Shown one piece after another: positions 1 to 10,568 of a DNA stretch of 64,000 nucleotides. Every line of letters starts with the position of its first letter. Position 1 is the stretch's first letter. Below the pieces are notes generated by a model. That model was not told where the DNA came from and ran no database searches. It saw only the letters and a program-made list of their open reading frames with translations. Source of the DNA: Arion vulgaris (lineage: Eukaryota > Mollusca > Gastropoda > Stylommatophora > Arionidae); the NCBI GenBank assembly GCA_020796225.1, contig CM036768.1, forward strand, positions 37,845,789 through 37,909,788, in the 5' to 3' direction. The position numbers and the translations under genes are program-made.

Positions 1-543
1 TATAAGGGCAGAATGTAGTAGTAAAACTAAATAGTAATATAAGGGCAGAATGTAGTAATACTAAATAGTAATATAAGGGCAGAATGTAGTAGTAAAACTA
101 AATAGTAATATAAGGGCAGAATGTAGTAGTAAAACTAAATAGTAATATAAGGGCAGAATGTAGTAGTAAAACTAAATAGTAATATAAGGGCAGAATGTAG
201 TAGTAAAACTAAATAGTAATATAAGGGCAGAATGTAGTAGTAAAACTAAATAGTAATATAAGGGCAGAATGTAGTAGTAAAACTAAATAGTAATATAAGG
301 GCAGAATGTAGTAGTAAAACTAAATAGTAATATAAGGGCAGAATGTAGTAGTAAAACTAAATAGTAATATAAGGGCAGAATGTAGTAGTAAAACTAAATA
401 GTAATATAAGGGCAGAATGTAGTAGTAAAACTAAATAGTAATATAATGGCAGAATGTAGTAGTAAAACTAAATAGTAATATAAGGGCAGAATGTAGTAGT
501 AAAACTAAATAGTAATATAAGGGCAGAATGTAGTAGTAAAACA
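1..543. repeat. 37-bp tandem array, about 15 copies
   Basis: A 37-bp unit beginning TATAAGGGCAGAATG and ending CTAAATAGTAA repeats almost perfectly from the window edge. The second copy is 34 bp because of a 3-bp deletion, and one copy near 445 has G to T. Homogeneity suggests recent expansion; the array probably continues beyond base 1. Confidence 0.97.
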
Positions 544-692
544 AAGTTAATATAGTAACTAAAGTTTGAAACATGTAAAGACAAAGTATTTTAACCAAGA
601 AAAATTAAAGAAAATTATTTTCTATATGCACTCATGTCGTTTGATGTGTCCGAAATATTTCATTTTCTTTCATTTTATGTTCTTTAATAGTC

Positions 693-883
693 TTTCTTTC
701 TTTCTATTGTCCTTCTCTGCTTTTTTGCCGCTAGGCGTAGCAGGTTTAACTGATGATCGGTTTTCGAGATAATGCACGCTCGGTCGCTTGATATGGTGTG
801 GTATTGTGGAGTTTTAAGATGTCTGTAACTCCATCAACCCATCTTTTCTTGGTCTGCCCTTTCCTCTTGATCATGGTAGGTGG
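693..883 (-). mobile_element. R3b retroelement 3' tail inserted in an R5 remnant
   Basis: This 191-bp minus-strand insertion has a (GAAA)n tail, seen as TTTC repeats at 691-705. It is flanked by TTTAATAGTC at 683-692 and 884-893, a 10-bp target-site duplication. It matches the 3' end of the element at 49020-49210. Only the extreme C-terminal codons and 3' end are present, as expected of 5'-truncated target-primed reverse transcription. Confidence 0.85.
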
Positions 884-1049
884 TTTAATAGTCAACTCTC
901 TTTAATCTCAGGCTGTTGGAGAACAGAAGCATTTGTTATATTCCCAAATATTCTAGTCCACGATATTCTAAGTACTCTTCTGTAGCATATGCATTCAAAG
1001 GCATTAATAATCTTCTCCGCTGCTTTGTCAATGTTCCATTTCTTACAAC

Positions 1050-1185
1050 GAGATGTCGCCCCAGGAACCCACTGAGATGTTGCCCCAGGAACCCACTGAG
1101 ATGTCGCCCCAGGAACCCACTGAGATGTCGCCCCAGGAACCCACTGAGATGTCGCCCCAGGAACCCACTGAGATGTCACCCAGGA
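1050..1185. repeat. 24-bp minisatellite, 5.6 copies, inside RT remnant
   Basis: Unit GAGATGTCGCCCCAGGAACC plus CACT. Being a multiple of three it leaves both strands open, giving 8-residue repeats (TSQWVPGA on minus). It separates two parts of the R5 remnant. Confidence 0.93.
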
Positions 1186-1371
1186 AAACGAAAACACTGG
1201 ATTTTTTTTCTTATGTCAGTACCATTCCATAGGTCATTTATTTCTTTTAGATTTTGCAAAACAATGCTCAGTCTTACTTTAATTTATTTTATATTATTCC
1301 CGTCATTTGTCAGTAATGTTCCAAGGTATACACAGTTGTTGACGTTTTCTCCGGTACTATAAAAAAAAAAG

Positions 1372-1640
1372 TAAAGGAACCCTTTCATACCTCGTGGTAT
1401 ATAGGTCAATACAGTGTTAGGCCTGTATTTTCATTGACCGTCGGCACACGATGGGTGATGTGGTCAGCATCACGCCGGTCGCCTTTACTTTCCTAGAGCA
1501 TGTCTGGTACCCAGTTGAGGTTGGGTCGACCTGAGAGCCGTCGCGGTCGGGAAAATTCCACGCGCACTGCGGGAGTTGAACCCAGACCACCAGCCTTGAG
1601 AAGCGAGTTCACTAACAACTACGCTACAGCGACTCTCTTC
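1372..1640 (-). mobile_element. SINE-C, tRNA-derived, complete copy
   Basis: On the minus strand a tRNA-like head carries an A-box-like TAGCGTAGTTG near 1625 and a B box GGTTCAACTCC near 1573-1583. A body follows with TGACCACATCACCCATCG, then a 3' part ending in a poly-A run at 1361-1371. Related copies lie at 6033-6780, 23215-23431 and 27241-27302. Polymerase III-type promoter boxes and dispersal support a SINE. The central domain may correspond to a named SINE superfamily, which I could not verify. Confidence 0.8.
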
Positions 1641-1763
1641 CTTTAATATATACTAAGCATTAATTAGATACTTTTATGTATTACAACATGACATAAAAAT
1701 GGAATAAAATATTTCTGACATATAAAGATACATGACCATTAGTCGAGACCATATTGACGATCT

Positions 1764-1950
1764 AATGAGCCCCTGTAAAAGAACTTTGCTGAGAGGCAAG
1801 AAATATTGGACTCAGTTCCATGGAGGAGATTGGTCGAGTTGCACAGGATAGAGTGGTATGGAGAAAATGCTTGAAGTCTCTATGTAACTTATGAAGGTAC
1901 GAGAGGAACTATTATTATTTTTATTTTTGTTACAGAAGAAAGTTGAAGGA
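1764..1950 (+). pseudogene. R2 retrotransposon 3' end
   Basis: This matches the last codons and 3' end of the R2 copy at 49408-50339, in the region encoding KRTLLREARN and SSMEEIERVA there, followed by the GTACGAGAGGAA trailer and an ATT-rich tail. Several indels break the frame. The 19-bp array begins directly after the tail. Confidence 0.75.
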
Positions 1951-1959
1951 TGACGAGCA

Positions 1960-2745
1960 AGAGGAATACCGAGATACAAGTAGAATACCGAGATACAAGA
2001 GGAATACCGAGATAAAACAGGAATACCGAGATACAAGAGAAATACCGAGATACAAGTGGAATACCGAGATACAAGTGGAATACCGAGATACAAGTGGAAT
2101 ACCGAGATACAAGAGGAATACCTATATACAAGTGGAATACCGAGATACAAGTGGAATACCGAGATACAAGTGGAATACCGAGATACAAGTGGAATACCGA
2201 GATACAAGGGGAATACCGAGATACAAATGGAATATCGAGATACAAGTGGAATACCGAGATACAAGAGGAATACCGAGATACAAGAGGAATACCGAGATAC
2301 AAGTGGAATACCTAGATACAAGTGTAATACCGAGATACAAGAGGAATACCGAGATACAAGTGGAATACCAAGATACAAGTGGAATACCGAGATACAAGTG
2401 GAATACCGAGATACAAGTGGAATACCGAGATACAAGTGGAATACCGAGATACAAGTGGAATACCGAGATACAATTGGAATACCGAGATACAAGTGGAATA
2501 CCGAGATACATGGGGAATACCGAGATACAAATGGAATATCGAGATACAAGTGGAATACCGAGATACAAGAGAAATACCGAGATACAAGAGAAATACCGAG
2601 ATAGAAGAGAAATACCGAGATACAAGAGGAATAACGAGATACAAGAGGAATACCGAGATACAAGAGAAATACCGAGATACAAGAGAAATACCGAGATACA
2701 AGAGAAATACCGAGATACAAGTGGAATACCGAGATACAAGAGGAA
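1960..2745. repeat. 19-bp minisatellite, about 41 copies
   Basis: Unit GAATACCGAGATACAAGTG with variants at the AAGTG/AAGAG positions. The period is not a multiple of three, yet the unit has few stops, so long overlapping open frames occur on both strands. These are repeat artefacts, not genes. The array sits between an R2 tail (left) and an R5-type tail (right). Confidence 0.97.
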
Positions 2746-2940
2746 GGAGAGCATCAAATGATGGTCATATTACAGCCTGGCAGAGTGCACCATCAATGAA
2801 AGAAACGTATTGGAGACCTACTGAAGTACACTTTCGATGTAGACACGGGTACCTGATGATGATCATGATGATGATGGTAATGATGATAATGATAAAGATG
2901 ATCTTCATGGTGATGCAGATGAGCGTGAAATTCTTATCTT
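2746..2940 (+). repeat. Retroelement 3' tail running into TGA microsatellite
   Basis: The segment at 2760-2850 resembles the trailer of the R5 element at 47949-48505 (CTTCGATGTGGAGACGG-like), then continues as an impure GATGAT run to about 2930. Simple-repeat tails of this kind mark the 3' end of the R5 family here. Confidence 0.6.
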
Positions 2941-3009
2941 TCGCATTGTGACATTTTAATTTTTTTTAAATATTGTACACTCTCTTCATTTTGTGTACAT
3001 GTTCCGATT

Positions 3010-3850
3010 GTTTATTATTTATGTGTGTGTCTGTGTGTACATTTTACTTTAAACATTTCAAACACATGTGGTCTCAAATGTCACCTCGTCGTGTGTTCTC
3101 GTGATTGTCAATCATTTCATCTCAAAAATGGGAATCCAATGAAATCACTTCTGTTCTTGAAATTATTGATCAACGTTGTCTTTAGATCTTTATATGTGGT
3201 TGTCTTGTATTTGGTGTGTGTGTGTGTGCGTGTGTATGTGTTAATGTGCGTGAGGATGGGTGCGGGTGTTTGTATGTAGTCGTGTGTGTGTGGGCGTGTC
3301 TGTGTGTTTATGTGTGCGTTTCTCTGATTGTGTGCGTGTGTGTCTGCGTGCTTATGTGTGTATGTGAGTGAGGGTGGGTGTGGGTGTTTGCATGTAGGCG
3401 GGTGTGGGTGTGTGTGGGCGCGTTTATGAGTGCGTATTTTCGTGTGTGGATGTGTGTGTGTGGGCGTGTCTGTGTGTTGGTGTGTGCGTTTCTCTGATCG
3501 TGTGTGTCTGCGTGCGTATGTGTGTATGTGCGTGAGGGTTGGTGTGGGTGTTTGCATGTAGGCGGGTGTGGGTGTGTGTGGGCGCGTTTATGAGTGCATA
3601 TTTTCGTGTGTGGATGTGTGTGTGTGGACGTGCGTGCGTTTCTCTGAACGTGCGTGCGCGTGACTGTGAGTCCGTGGTTGTTTTTTGTGTATGGTTGTTT
3701 ATGTATCTACTTGCACGTCCATGAGTTTTGGTATGCGTGTGTATCTGTGTTAGTGTGCAGACTTGAGTGTATGCGTGTGACTGCGTGTCTGTAGGTTTCT
3801 GTGTCTGTGTTTCCATATGCGTGAGCGTATGTATGTATGTATGAATGTGA
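3010..3850. repeat. GT-rich low-complexity tract
   Basis: Long impure TG/TGTGCG run with degenerate longer repeats near 3215-3620, including a repeated TGCATGTAGGCGGGTGTGGG. Open frames rich in Thr/His (minus) or Val/Cys (plus) are by-products of composition. Confidence 0.9.
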
Positions 3851-4114
3851 ATGCGTGACTTGTTCGTCGTTTTTTTTTGTATCCCTAAAACCTTTACTGT
3901 TCTCTAACGTCTGTATCGTGTAAAAACGATCTGCTTTCGTCTCCTTAATGTCACGTAATGAACAGAAACGTCTTCATGTTTTAATGCTAATTTGTCATTT
4001 TGTTTAATTGTTACACGAGTGAGAGTTTTCCTCACATAATTGTCTTGATATGTGACACAAGGTTGTTTTAATTATTTTGATTATCTGCCTAAGATTCTTG
4101 CATTGTTTTGATAG

Positions 4115-4800
4115 CAACTGATGGTGTATAGGAAGTGTGAGGACTTGATAGAAGTAGATAGGGGATAGAGAGTGATAGGACATGATAGCAATAGATGGAG
4201 GACTTGTAGTGCTATGATATGGGGTATAAATAGATGGGGGACATGCAGTGCTAGGGCATGCTAGAAATAGATTGGGGACAGCTAATACTAAGACATGATA
4301 GCAACAGATGGAGGATATGCAGTGTTAGGACATTATAGCAATAGATGGAGGACTTGTAGTGCTAGGACATGACATAAATAGATTGGGGACAGCTAATACT
4401 AAGACATGATAGCAACAGATGTGGGAAATGTTGTGCTAGGACATGATATCACCAAGTGGGGGACAGGTTGTGCTAGGACAAGATAGCAATAGATGGGTTA
4501 AATTTAGGACTATGACATGATAGCAACAGATGTGGTACAGGTTCTGCTAGTGTAAGATAGCAATAAATTTGGGACATGTTGTGCTATGACATGATAGCAA
4601 CAGATAGGTACAAGGAATGCTATGACATGACAGTAATAAATTACTGACAGTTATTTCTAGGACCTGATAGCTACATATTGAGGAACGAACATGGGATGCT
4701 AAATCATAATGGCAACAGATGTTGGCGGTGCTGCTAGGATAGAATATCTACAGAAAGTGGATAGAGGGTGCTAGTACATTACAGCAGTACATGAGGGACA
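4115..4800. repeat. Degenerate ~37-bp tandem repeat, about 18 copies
   Basis: Diverged units of the form GACATGATAGCAACAGATGG followed by AGGACATGTTGTGCTAG. A larger block containing GACAGCTAATACTAAGACAT recurs about 120 bp apart (near 4276 and 4388), so there was secondary duplication. Much older than the array at 1-543. Confidence 0.85.
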
Positions 4801-4811
4801 GGGAGTACATT

Positions 4812-5067
4812 CGCTCGAGTGGTTACCGGGGCCAAATTTGGGATGTAAAGAATAGAACCACTGTTACCTGCCACGCATGTCGTAAGAGGCGAATAATGAG
4901 GTTTGGCTGAAATCGGATGCATATGTCCTAAACGTGTAGAAGTCTATACGTTTAGGGGCCTACCAAACCAATGTGCAACGTATACACGTTCTTGGCAAAG
5001 ATCAAACATATCACAAAGTGTGATTAAAATTGGTCGTAAAGAACGAACGCAAAGAAGAAGAGGAAGA
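4812..5067 (+). mobile_element. SINE-A copy
   Basis: Begins CGCTCGAGTGGTTACCGGGG (A-box-like GAGTGGTTA) and contains the core CATGTCGTAAGAGGCGA. It ends in a GAA/GGA tail. GAGTACATT at 4803-4811 and GAGTATATT at 5068-5076 form a 9-bp target duplication with one mismatch. One of seven SINE-A copies here. Confidence 0.9.
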
Positions 5068-5076
5068 GAGTATATT

Positions 5077-5529
5077 TAAAACTACTAGAATGTAATTATT
5101 ATGATTCAATGGCTAGCATTTTTAAACTCACTAAACATTTATTTTAGCCATCCCCTTGTTTTTGTTTTTCTTTTTCTACTTATTCATGCACTATGGTATT
5201 TAGAGAACATCGATTTTATCATATTCTAAACAAATGAATATCGATCTCTAGCCTGTTCCCTCACTATCTCCATCGCCATGTTCAAGGTTTCTTTAACTTA
5301 ATTAAATTTAAACAGATCTTTATGAGTTTGTTAATTTTGGAATTACAGAAAGCAACAACAAACAAAAAATAAGAAAGAAAAAGAAAGTTATGATGATCTT
5401 TAAAAAACAAAATCACGCCAGGACACATCATAAAAGTAAATGCAATGTTGCTAAGACACGTCAATCAATGTCAATATATAACATCCAACAAAAACAATCT
5501 TTACAACGCATTGTTTTCATTTTTTAGAG
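5077..5529. other. No supported feature
   Basis: AT-rich sequence with no coding signature or recognised repeat. Confidence 0.5.
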
Positions 5530-5534
5530 TACGC

Positions 5535-5640
5535 TAGGGATTCTATTGAGCAGAGTAATTATGACATTTTTCCCGAGGCTGACACCACGCATGTGCGGGT
5601 CATCGGTTCGATTATATGTTTAAAAATAAATAAAAACATT
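5535..5640 (+). mobile_element. Possible tRNA-derived SINE head
   Basis: An A-box-like TGAGCAGAGTAAT near 5546 is followed about 60 bases later by a B-box-like GGTTCGATTAT near 5607, then A-rich sequence. Only one copy was noticed, so it stays tentative. Confidence 0.3.
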
Positions 5641-5644
5641 TTAA

Positions 5645-5697
5645 ACATTATCGAGGGACATTATCGAGGGACATTATCGAGGGACATTATCGAGTTG
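5645..5697. repeat. 13-bp tandem repeat, 4 copies
   Basis: ACATTATCGAGGG repeated four times without visible change. Confidence 0.92.
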
Positions 5698-5744
5698 TCC
5701 AGTGTCCTAGATTTCTAATTTTATCTTTCGCTTCTCTAGTAAAC

Positions 5745-6015
5745 ATGAGTGATAAGTTTTGTTTTATCTTTTCGACAGGATTCTGCTTGTGGTCTTCCTC
5801 TCGCCTTCATTACTGATGTTCTGTTGTAGAAGACTCTGCATACAATGTAGTTTGGTTACATTCTTATTAAGTGGTCAAACCACTTTTCTTGTCTTTCTCA
5901 ATGTAATTCAAACAAAGGTCTGTCCCAACTTTTTTTCTTATGCTGATGTTGGTGACTATTTTTTTCTGGTGTTTATGGTAATCTTTCATAGACATTACTT
6001 TTGACATGTAATTAT
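5745..6015 (-). pseudogene. R3b-type retrotransposon C-terminal fragment
   Basis: On the minus strand this aligns with the fragment at 24640-24985. Shared positions include the segment for an IEK-K-WF-like core near 5870-5900 and the trailer CTTCTACAACAGAACATCAG near 5810-5830. Many frame disruptions. Confidence 0.65.
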
Positions 6016-6032
6016 TTTTGCTCGTTTTTATA

Positions 6033-6780
6033 CCGTGTAATATTTAGGAATAATGTCTTTGGTCCGTATTTTTGATCGACCAACGGCATGCTATGGGTAA
6101 TGTGCTCAACATTACTCGCCGTCAGTACTTACAATTGCTATACTGATACCCAAGTTCAACACAATCTTTCAACACAATCTTTCAATGTAGCAATGTTCAA
6201 CACAATCTTTCTCCCCACATTATGTTACCAGTGCCAAACCTGGACGCTGACAACAAACGATAGAAGAAAACTAGTCACAACAGAGATGAAATGTCTACGC
6301 AGAATGCTGGGTGTAACAAGAAGAGACCGGTTGAGAAATGAAGACATCAGGAAAAAAGTGGGTACAACATCAGTACTAGACTTCATCAAGAAACAACAAA
6401 TTAAATGGTTCGGTCACGTAAGCAGATTACCATCAGACAGTGCATCCCAAAGAGCAATGCTGCTCCGATACAATGGGTACAAAGCAAAAGGCCGGCCACG
6501 CAAAAGATGGACCTCAGAGATAACAGAGGCGACGAAAGAGACTATCTACGAAGCGCATACTAGGGCCCGTTTTAGAAATCTCTTCCTGACCTGACGCTGT
6601 GAGACATACAGGATTCGAGAAAGAAAGAAAGAGAATACCCAAGTAAGGTTAGGCCCACATGAGAGCTGTTACAGTCGGAAGAAAATCTGACTCATACTAT
6701 GGAATTGAACATCCTAATCTCTTAGCAAGGGAAAAAAGCAATATAATTAGAACTGAGAGATTCACCTAGCGGCCATCGAT
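6033..6780 (-). mobile_element. SINE-C copy split by an R1 insertion
   Basis: The two halves are 6033-6155 (3' half, with ATGCTATGGGTAATGTGCTC) and 6645-6780 (head side). They line up with the uninterrupted copy at 1372-1640 once 6156-6634 and one copy of the 10-bp duplication are removed. The B box has decayed. The SINE is older than the R1 insertion. Confidence 0.8.
6156..6634 (+). mobile_element. R1 retrotransposon, 5'-truncated, young copy
   Basis: This 479-bp insertion is flanked by ATACCCAAGT at 6146-6155 and 6635-6644 and ends in GAAAGAAAGAGA. The open frame to 6594 keeps CLRRMLGVTRRDRLRNEDIR, WFGHVSRLPSD and GRPRKRWTSEI, the C-terminal domain after the RT of RTE-like elements. It lacks RT and endonuclease, so it cannot be autonomous. 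The 5' junction shows TTCAACACAATCTTT motifs three times, a pattern expected from template slippage at the end of reverse transcription. It is nearly identical to 30330-30770. Confidence 0.92.
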
Positions 6781-7010
6781 TACGTAGAACTAAGAATCGT
6801 GTATAGTCTGTAGTTAGCAACTAACCTTTACGTAGAACTAAGAATCGTGTATAGTCTGTAGTTAGCAACTAACCTTTACGTAGAACTAAGAATCGTGTAT
6901 AGTCTGTAGTAGCAACTAACGTTTACGGAGAACTAAGAACCGTTATAGTCTGTAGTTAGCAACTAACGTTTACGTACAACTACGATAGTTTACATTCTAT
7001 GGTTAGCGAC
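6780..7010. repeat. 48-bp tandem repeat, about 4.7 copies
   Basis: Unit starts TTACGTAGAACTAAGAATCG and ends GTTAGCAACTAACCT. Each unit carries the short inverted repeat GTTAG-CAA-CTAAC, so each can form a small hairpin. The right-hand copies are more diverged. Confidence 0.93.
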
Positions 7011-7021
7011 TTGAATGTTCC

Positions 7022-7150
7022 ACCTGTGCTAGGGGATTGTGTTCAATGATTGAATTCTACACTCACACCCACACACATCAGAGAGGTGCAGTCGTACACG
7101 TCTGAGGCTGGTGTCACCATCGCTTGGTATGGGAAGCTATTATTATTAGT
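7022..7150 (+). pseudogene. 3' end of C2H2-finger retrotransposon
   Basis: Aligns with the minus-strand zinc-finger region at 30990-31140 (shared AGAGAGGT-CAG-CGTACACG-CTGAG block) and ends in a TTATTATTA tail. The finger cysteines are lost; it is a relic of the last finger and stop region. Confidence 0.6.
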
Positions 7151-7257
7151 TAACAACATACCTTTTCCGAAAACTATGATCCTTTACGCCAGCCGGCAAG
7201 CAATACTAGTCAGAACGTTTAGCGTTCTGACATCATCATGTAGCATACACTTTGCAG

Positions 7258-7596
7258 GGTCAGTAAAAATATCCAATAACCAACTACTCCAAGACACAAG
7301 ACAAGAGGCAATGAATGACATACTCAAAAAAAGAAGATGGAAATGGCTCGGACATGTTATGAGAATGAGACAAGAAATGCCTGCAAGGATAGCCCCCACT
7401 TGGACACCAGAGGGAAAGAGAAAGAAAGGCAGACCACGGACAACATGGAGGCGCATGATGGAAGAGGAACTGGACACCGCATCTCTGACGTGGGGATCTG
7501 CGCTGAAGGTTGCACGGACAGGAGAGCATGGAAAGTCCTTTCTGAAGCCCCATGTGTCACTAGGCATGACGGGATTAAGTAAGTAGTAAGTAAGTA
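7258..7596 (+). mobile_element. R6 retrotransposon C-terminal fragment, GTAA tail
   Basis: Flanked by ATACACTTTGCAG at 7245-7257 and 7597-7609, a 13-bp target duplication. The frame reads RRWKWLGHVMRM, then GRPRTTWRR near 7430 and a long tail domain to 7586. The 3' tail is repeated GTAA. Domain order matches the C-terminus of RTE-like elements; RT catalytic motifs are missing because of 5' truncation. Confidence 0.9.
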
Positions 7597-7696
7597 ATAC
7601 ACTTTGCAGAACATTGCTCTCAACATTGTCCGTCTGAAAACCTATCGGTCTCTATGAAGTTCTCTGGCCCAATCCAAAGTCATGTTACATGTGTCC

Positions 7697-8305
7697 TGTT
7701 GCAATCGTCGTAGTCTTGATAGTCCGTTGACTAGTCTTTCATGAAGATCGCCCTATCGTCCGTTGACTAGTCTTTCATGAACAACGCCCTATCGTCCGTT
7801 GACTAGTTTTCCATGAACATCGCCCTATCGTCCGTTGACTGGTCTTTCATGAACAACGCCCTATCGTCCGTTTAGTCTTCCACCATGAACAACGCCCTAT
7901 CTTCCGTTGACTAGTCTTCCATGAACAACGCCCTATCGTCCATTGACTTGACTAGTCTTTCATGACCAATGCCCTATCGTCGCTTAAACTATTCTTCCAT
8001 GAACAACGCCCTATCGTCCGTTGACTAGTCTTCCCTGAACAACGCCCTATCGTCCGTTGACTAGTCTTCCATGAACAACGCCCTATCGTCCGTTGACTAG
8101 TCTTCCATGAACAACGCCCTATCGTCCGTTGACTAGTCTTCCATGAACAACGCCCTATCGTCCGTTGACTAGTCTTCCATGAACAACGCCCTATCGTCCG
8201 TTGACTAGTCTTCCATGAACAACGCCCTATCGTCCGTTGACTAGTCTTCCATGAACAACGCCCTATCGTCCGATGACTAGTCTTCCATGAACAACGCCCT
8301 CCGTT
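7697..8305. repeat. 36-bp tandem array, about 17 copies
   Basis: Unit CATGAACAACGCCCTATCGT followed by CCGTTGACTAGTCTTC. Left copies (to about 8000) are diverged and partly truncated, right copies are nearly uniform. The period keeps one minus-strand frame open (12-residue repeat GRCSWKTSQRTI), but no coding evidence exists beyond that. Confidence 0.96.
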
Positions 8306-8582
8306 AAATAAAAACATCTTCATTACCGCGCTTTGTTTCCTTTTCTGAAAGTATATCAGGATATTTTGTAGGGCAGATGAAATAAAACATTTTGCACTCT
8401 CTTTCTGTTCTCTGACCGCCACTGTGACTTTTAACGGGACCAAAATTGTTCAGTATACGGGACATGCAAAGGAGAAAATGGAAAATAAAATAATTGCAGT
8501 GTTATCAGGACAGACACACAGTGAAAACTGGTCAGATTGGACAAAAATAAAACCCGATTCTATGGCACCACATTTGCTCAGC

Positions 8583-10145
8583 TATACTGTAGCAAGATGC
8601 GAGATCTACTATACTGTAGCATGATACGAGATCTACTATACTGTAGCATGATACGAGATCTACTATACTGTAGCATGATGCGAGATCTACTATACTGTAG
8701 CATGATACGAGATCTACTATACTGTAGCATGATACGAGATCTACTATACTGTAGCATGATGTGACATCTACTATACTGTAGCATGATGCGAGATCTACTA
8801 TACTGTAGCATGATACGAGATCTACTATACTGTAGCATGATACGAGATCTACTATACTGTAGCATGATGCGAGATCTACTATACTGTAGCATGATACGAG
8901 ATCTACTATACTGTAGCATGATACGAGATCTACTATACTGTAGCATGATACGAGATCTACTATACTGTAGCATGATACGAGATCTACTATACTGTAGCAT
9001 GATACGAGATCTACTATACTGTAGCATGATACGAGATCTACTATACTGTAGCATGATGCGAGATCTACTATACTGTAGCATGATACGAGATCTACTATAC
9101 TGTAGCATGATACGAGATCTACTATACTGTAGCATGATGTGAGATCTACTATACTGTAGCATGATACGAGATCTACTATACTGTAGCATGATGTGAGATC
9201 TACTATACTGTAGCATGATACGAGATCTACTATACTGTAGCATGATGTGAGATCTACTATACTGTAGCATGATGCGAGATCTACTATACTGTAGCATGAT
9301 GCGAGATCTACTATACTGTAGCATGATACGAGATCTACTATACTGTAGCATGATACGAGATCTACTATACTGTAGCATGATGCGAGATCTACTATACTGT
9401 AGCATGATGTGAGATCTACTATACTGTAGCATGATGTGAGATCTACTATACTGTAGCATGATACGAGATCTACTATACTGTAGCATGATACGAGATCTAC
9501 TATACTGTAGCATGATGCGAGATCTACTATACTGTAGCATGATGCGAGATCTACTATACTGTAGCATGATACGAGATCTACTATACTGTAGCATGATACG
9601 AGATCTACTATACTGTAGCATGATACGAGATCTACTATACTGTAGCATGATACGAGATCTACTATACTGTAGCATGATGCGAGATCTACTATACTGTAGC
9701 ATGATGTGAGATCTACTATACTGTAGCATGATGTGAGATCTACTATACTGTAGCATGATACGAGATCTACTATACTGTAGCATGATACGAGATCTACTAT
9801 ACTGTAGCATGATGCGAGATCTACTATACTGTAGCATGATGCGAGATCTACTATACTGTAGCATGATACGAGATCTACTATACTGTAGCATGATACGAGA
9901 TCTACTATACTGTAGCATGATGTGAGATCTACTATACTGTAGCATGATGTGAGATCTACTATACTGTAGCATGATGCGAGATCTACTATACTGTAGCATG
10001 ATACGAGATCTACTATACTGTAGCATGATACGAGATCTACTATACTGTAGCATGATGCGAGATCTACTATACTGTAGCATGATGCGAGATCTACTATACT
10101 GTAGCATGATACGAGATCTACTATACTGTAGCATGATGCGAGATG
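8583..10145. repeat. 27-bp satellite-like array, about 58 copies
   Basis: Unit CTACTATACTGTAGCATGAT then ACGAGAT. Nearly all variation is at one spot, reading TACGAG, TGCGAG or TGTGAG. The order of variants shows higher-order structure, with a nine-unit block appearing twice. The unit contains the imperfect palindrome CTACTATACTGTAG and an AGATCT site. A 595-codon minus frame through it is a periodicity artefact (9-residue SRIMLQYSR repeats). Confidence 0.98.
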
Positions 10146-10558
10146 TATAGATTAACCAGGGGAAATATTGTCTAAATTGACATAAGCATGGGTTATTATT
10201 ATTGATATCAGAGAAGACTTGCAAAATGTTTAAAACTCTCTGTAATATGCTAACGTTAGATACATAACAGCAAACACATGGTTGAACAAGTAGACAAATA
10301 ACGATGACTTCAAGTAAAATAAAAGTGTGTAATGAGATACTAGATGCAAATGTTAGACGAAGCAAGAAAAAAGAAGAAAATAATTAACGAAAGGTTTGGA
10401 AAACTGTCAGAGATATTCTCATTTGAAAGTCTAAGCCCTAAAGGCTTCTTGACTTTGTGATCTATACGATTGATTCTTTTTTGTTCCTTTTTCTTTCGTT
10501 TATTACTTTATATTGGTAAAGAATTGTAGTAGACGTGTATATATAACACTAAACTATA
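10146..10558. other. No supported feature
   Basis: AT-rich unique-looking DNA between the 27-bp array and an R3 insertion. Confidence 0.5.
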
Positions 10559-10568
10559 TTTGATGGTC

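Larger units (their letters stand above)
600..1355 (-). pseudogene. R5-type retrotransposon RT C-terminal remnant, interrupted twice
   Basis: Read on the minus strand, the remnant starts near 1355 with residues resembling YLGTLLTNDGNN, typical of the segment after the RT palm. It continues with INAFECICYRRVLRISWT near 960-1040 and ends with KYFGHIKRH near 640-665. An in-frame stop lies near 1290. Two later events split it: a 24-bp minisatellite at 1050-1185 and a 191-bp retroelement tail at 693-883. It is a dead RTE-like C-terminal domain; the endonuclease and catalytic RT motifs are absent. Confidence 0.8.

Noticed and set aside
1943..2761. Long EYRDTSGIPRYK-repeat open frames as a structural protein
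   Set aside because: Overlapping frames on both strands come from the 19-bp minisatellite; no start context or flanking coding sequence.
3117..3816. Thr/His-rich or Val/Cys-rich proteins
   Set aside because: Products of the GT-rich low-complexity tract in several frames at once.
8583..10145. CRISPR-like array
   Set aside because: Units are head to tail with no unique spacers and the context is eukaryotic retroelements; no cas genes.
8578..10365. 595-codon minus-strand open frame with SRIMLQYSR repeats
   Set aside because: It is the 27-bp array read in the one frame without stops; the plus strand is equally periodic. No non-repeat domain, and the unique ends match no known family.
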